From Vibrio sp. 10N (GTDB taxonomy: Bacteria > Pseudomonadota > Gammaproteobacteria > Enterobacterales > Vibrionaceae), in assembly GCF_036245475.1 (NCBI RefSeq), contig NZ_BTPM01000002.1, positions 496,001 to 560,000 on the forward strand: a stretch of 64,000 bases of DNA. Reading direction: 5' to 3'. Positions 61,397-64,000 of this stretch are shown in pieces. The stretch's first letter is position 1, and each line of letters opens with the position of its first letter. The notes below the pieces were generated by a model. It was not told the origin of the DNA. It worked only from the letters and a program-made list of their open reading frames with translations, and made no database searches. A program made the position numbers and the translations under genes.

Positions 61397-62833
61397 ATGA
61401 CTGAAGCCATTTTTAGTCATGAGGCTTGCGCAAGGATAGCAGGAGCAGATATGGCAGTATTGGATTGGAATACTGATTTAACGGTTAATGGTCAGCAACA
61501 GCAAAACCTGTTGGCCTTGTATCGAGAGGTAGACTGGTTAGCGCAAGTCATCGGGCAAGTTATTTGCAGTTACCTTAAGCAAGAAGGGCATGAGAAGCAC
61601 TGGCTCGATATTGAGGCGCCACAGCTTAAACGTGGTGATAGTGTCTACGCCGATACGATTTTGGATTGGCGTTTAAACCAATTTGAAAGACTTGCACTTG
61701 CATTGGCAATGGCCCCTTCTATAAGGCCTGATGCGTTAGATTATTTTTTTGGTGTTAATGGCTTGATTGATAGGCCGTTTACTGAGTTTGGTGGTGTGGT
61801 AGACCGTACTCACAATGGGTTTGTGCCTACGGGACAAACGCTTAACTTTCTTCTTAGTGCCAATAATCCGGAATGGCGTCTTCACACTGCATCAATACTT
61901 TCCAGTAACCACAAACTCATGGCCGAACAAGTCATCGAGTTATTGCACGTCGATCCAGGCGCCCCAGCTTTGGCAGGCGTTTTTCACCTGTCTGAACAGT
62001 GGCTCAATTATTTTATCAGCGGGGAGCAACACCGCCCTGAGTTGAGTGCCAGTTTTCCAGCTCATCACCTTGATACGCCATTAGAGTGGGACGACTTAGT
62101 GTTGGAGTACTCGGTCATGTCCAAGATAGAGGAGTTGCGTGCATGGTTATCCCACGGCGATACGCTGATGCAAGAGTGGTCTTTGGCCAAGAAGGTAAAA
62201 CCAGGCTATAGAGCGGTCTTTTTTGGCCCACCGGGTACCGGAAAAACACTGACGGCTGCTCTATTGGGCAAAGTGACAGGTCGAGAAGTGTATCGGGTCG
62301 ACTTATCTATGGTGGTATCAAAGTATATTGGTGAAACGGAAAAGAACTTATCGAGAGTATTCGATGCTGCCAGTTACAAAGATTGGATTTTGTTTTTTGA
62401 TGAGGGCGACGCTCTATTTGGAAAAAGAACCGAAGCGAGCAGTTCAAATGACCGTCATGCAAACCAACTAACGGGGTACCTATTGCAAAAAATAGAGGAC
62501 TTTCCAGGGACTGTCATCGTAGCAACTAACCTAAAAAGTAACATGGATGAGGCCTTTACGCGTCGATTTCAGAATATGGTCTATTTTACGATCCCAGGAC
62601 CAGAGGAGCGCTTATTGCTCTGGGAAAAAGCATTTAGCAATGTTTGCGATCTCGCGGATGATGTCAACCTCACGAGCATTGCTGAAGACTATGCAATAGC
62701 TGGTGGACAGGTCATCAACGTACTGCGTCAATGTGCGTTAACCGCTATTCGACGTGGAGAGAAAGTCGTGTATCACCAAGATATCATTGACAGTATTCGA
62801 ACTGAGTTAAAGAAAGATAATAAGCTTGTCTAG
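61397..62833 (+). CDS. Cdc48/FtsH-like AAA+ ATPase of the eCIS-associated type
   Basis: A 478-residue protein: an ~240-residue N-terminal helical region and a C-terminal AAA+ domain with Walker A GPPGTGKT (277-284), Walker B ILFFDEGDALFG (Asp335-Glu336), sensor-1 VIVATN and arginine finger FTRRFQ. The N-terminal extension and domain order resemble the AAA+ ATPase (Afp15-type) that accompanies extracellular contractile injection systems. It is followed after 94 bases by a DUF4157 gene, a second eCIS-associated family. No tail-tube, sheath or baseplate gene is visible upstream; if a full cluster exists it lies beyond the right edge. Confidence 0.8.
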   Translation: MTEAIFSHEACARIAGADMAVLDWNTDLTVNGQQQQNLLALYREVDWLAQVIGQVICSYLKQEGHEKHWLDIEAPQLKRGDSVYADTILDWRLNQFERLALALAMAPSIRPDALDYFFGVNGLIDRPFTEFGGVVDRTHNGFVPTGQTLNFLLSANNPEWRLHTASILSSNHKLMAEQVIELLHVDPGAPALAGVFHLSEQWLNYFISGEQHRPELSASFPAHHLDTPLEWDDLVLEYSVMSKIEELRAWLSHGDTLMQEWSLAKKVKPGYRAVFFGPPGTGKTLTAALLGKVTGREVYRVDLSMVVSKYIGETEKNLSRVFDAASYKDWILFFDEGDALFGKRTEASSSNDRHANQLTGYLLQKIEDFPGTVIVATNLKSNMDEAFTRRFQNMVYFTIPGPEERLLLWEKAFSNVCDLADDVNLTSIAEDYAIAGGQVINVLRQCALTAIRRGEKVVYHQDIIDSIRTELKKDNKLV

Positions 62834-62927
62834 GGTGAGAACATTAACTCAATAGTCATTTGGTTGCTTATTGGCTGAGAGCTTCTACACTTTTACTAAC
62901 TCATTGTAATCGTTCGAGGTAATCACT

Positions 62928-64000
62928 GTGTTTACTGAGCAGGAGACGGCAAAAAAAAGCGCCATAAGTAAGTCCGTCCAACGCAAGCAAAATAGTAGCC
63001 CTTCTTTGGCTTTGGAAGATAATCGCGCTACGAGTGCATTGCAAAGAAAAGCAAACCAAACGGGACTGCCAGACAATCTAAAATCAGGCATGGAAAGCCT
63101 AAGTGGCATGAATCTCGACCACGTTAAAGTGCATTATAATTCCAGTAAACCCGCGACAGTGCAGGCTCATGCCTATGCACAAGGCAGTGACATTCATCTC
63201 GCATCCGGACAAGAGAAACACCTCCCTCATGAGTTAGGCCACGTTGTTCAGCAGATGCAAGGTCGGGTCAAACCGACGAAACAGCTAAAAGGAAAAACGC
63301 AGATTAATGACGATCCTGCGTTAGAAAAAGAGGCGGACGAATTAGGCGCCAAAGCACTTCAACGCCAGTCGTACGGTGTATCTTCAAAGCTGGGTGAAGG
63401 GAGCGCATCAGACAACAGCCCAATCCAGTGTTTTTCTTCGGCAGTTATTGGTGAAGCACATGGTGAAAAGAAAATAGAAGTAACAAGAACCACTAACCTG
63501 TTAGGGCGCTCAGGTTTTGGATGGGCGGTAAAAGTCGAACCGAGTAAGTTAGCCGCTGCATTGGTTGAGAGAAACCATTGGAATGCACCAGGGAGTTGGC
63601 GCACTTTAATGAAGACGAGTATGGAGGCCAGTGGCGACTTTAAGTCTGTTATGCAAAATGCCGAGAGCATTGCCAGCGGCAACTCACCCAGATGGGGGGC
63701 GGAGGATAACTTAATTGGGTATGGCAGCCACTCCGAAGGCGGAACCCGAGCACCGAAAGACACGAGAACTCATATCGAAGATCCCCAAGTACGTAATATG
63801 GCTGTCTTTCTTAGATCTATTGCCCTGTCTTCAGCACAACATAATATCACTGAAGCACAGGTCGATGCGCTTTACCCCAATGGGAGCGGGTTTGCGGTGC
63901 TGCAGCATTGTGGGTTGAATGAGGCTTCGGTACTTAAGTATGCCGATGCAACGCTTAAAGGGATATGGAATACAGAAAAAACAACGGGATTTTTAAGTAG
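62928..64000 (+). CDS. DUF4157 (eCIS core domain) protein, truncated by the window end
   Basis: An open frame from GTG 62928 (GAGG eight bases upstream) that runs off the window after 357 codons. Residues ~40-145 form a DUF4157 domain: MESLSGMNLDHVKVHYNSSKPATVQAHAYAQGSDIHLASG and the zinc-protease-like HELGHVVQQ (His101-Glu102, His105), then ALEKEADELGAKAL. The N-terminal ~35 residues are charged and disordered. The region after ~170 (IQCFSSAVIGEAHGEKKIEV...) is unrecognised and may be a payload or toxin domain. DUF4157 proteins are associated with extracellular contractile injection systems and with polymorphic toxins. It pairs with the AAA+ gene just upstream. Confidence 0.82.
   Translation, partial: MFTEQETAKKSAISKSVQRKQNSSPSLALEDNRATSALQRKANQTGLPDNLKSGMESLSGMNLDHVKVHYNSSKPATVQAHAYAQGSDIHLASGQEKHLPHELGHVVQQMQGRVKPTKQLKGKTQINDDPALEKEADELGAKALQRQSYGVSSKLGEGSASDNSPIQCFSSAVIGEAHGEKKIEVTRTTNLLGRSGFGWAVKVEPSKLAAALVERNHWNAPGSWRTLMKTSMEASGDFKSVMQNAESIASGNSPRWGAEDNLIGYGSHSEGGTRAPKDTRTHIEDPQVRNMAVFLRSIALSSAQHNITEAQVDALYPNGSGFAVLQHCGLNEASVLKYADATLKGIWNTEKTTGFLS

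Overview
The window looks like one contiguous stretch of a Vibrio (Vibrionaceae) chromosome. The protein families, the moderate G+C, the two identical tRNA-Cys genes and the mix of metabolic paralogues (a second tldD/pmbA-type pair, an ackA, a deaD, a pst-type phosphate-binding protein, a lipoprotein pullulanase) fit Vibrio, and the paralogue content recalls chromosome II. The species and replicon assignment are inferred from gene content; no search was run.

Layout. 1-207 is the 3' end of a group II intron (maturase tail, domains V and VI), sitting in the first of three tandem ~240-bp structured repeats (208-858). 916-5757 carries, on the minus strand, a TldE/TldD-like pair and a U32 peptidase-family protein. 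6001-8019 is a lipase-fold hydrolase followed by a lipoprotein. 8771-11640 is a three-gene TRAP uptake system, followed by a YitT-type protein and two unassigned membrane proteins (to 14992). 15353-18194 holds acpH, rhlE and a nitroreductase. 18408-19700 is an A+T-rich cassette of a DUF5675-like protein and two small exported proteins. 19826-23227 holds yjeH, a cytochrome c, ltaE and a NUDIX hydrolase. 23421-28252 is viaA-like / ravA / viaA, a RavA-type MoxR ATPase with a VWA partner on each side. 28422-29553 has tRNA-Cys, a PspB-like small gene, tRNA-Leu and tRNA-Cys.

29845-36588 encodes a large cysteine-rich DUF11-like secreted protein and a lipoprotein pullulanase. 36669-39109 has ybjQ and a divergent LysR / DUF1254 pair with a LysR-type operator between them. 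39522-41042 is a short YadA-like trimeric autotransporter with four nearly identical 162-bp repeats. 41493-43085 is a complete IS1182-family element inserted in a terminator hairpin, which it duplicated. 43123-50377 holds a phosphate-binding protein with a possible Pho box, a small DUF3024-like gene, rnb, deaD and an ackA with a perfect FNR-type box. 50485-56150 has two AraC regulators, a patatin phospholipase, a cysteine-synthase-like enzyme and a SetA-like MFS exporter.

56545-60926 is the most unusual operon: HupE-type nickel permease, HypB, a 900-residue iron-sulfur/flavin oxidoreductase and HypA. No hydrogenase or urease structural gene and no hypCDEF are in the window. An ABM-domain gene follows. 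At the right edge, 61397-64000 holds a Cdc48/FtsH-like AAA+ ATPase and the start of a DUF4157 ('eCIS core') protein with an HELGH motif, which runs off the end. This pair resembles parts associated with extracellular contractile injection systems, but no tail genes are visible here.
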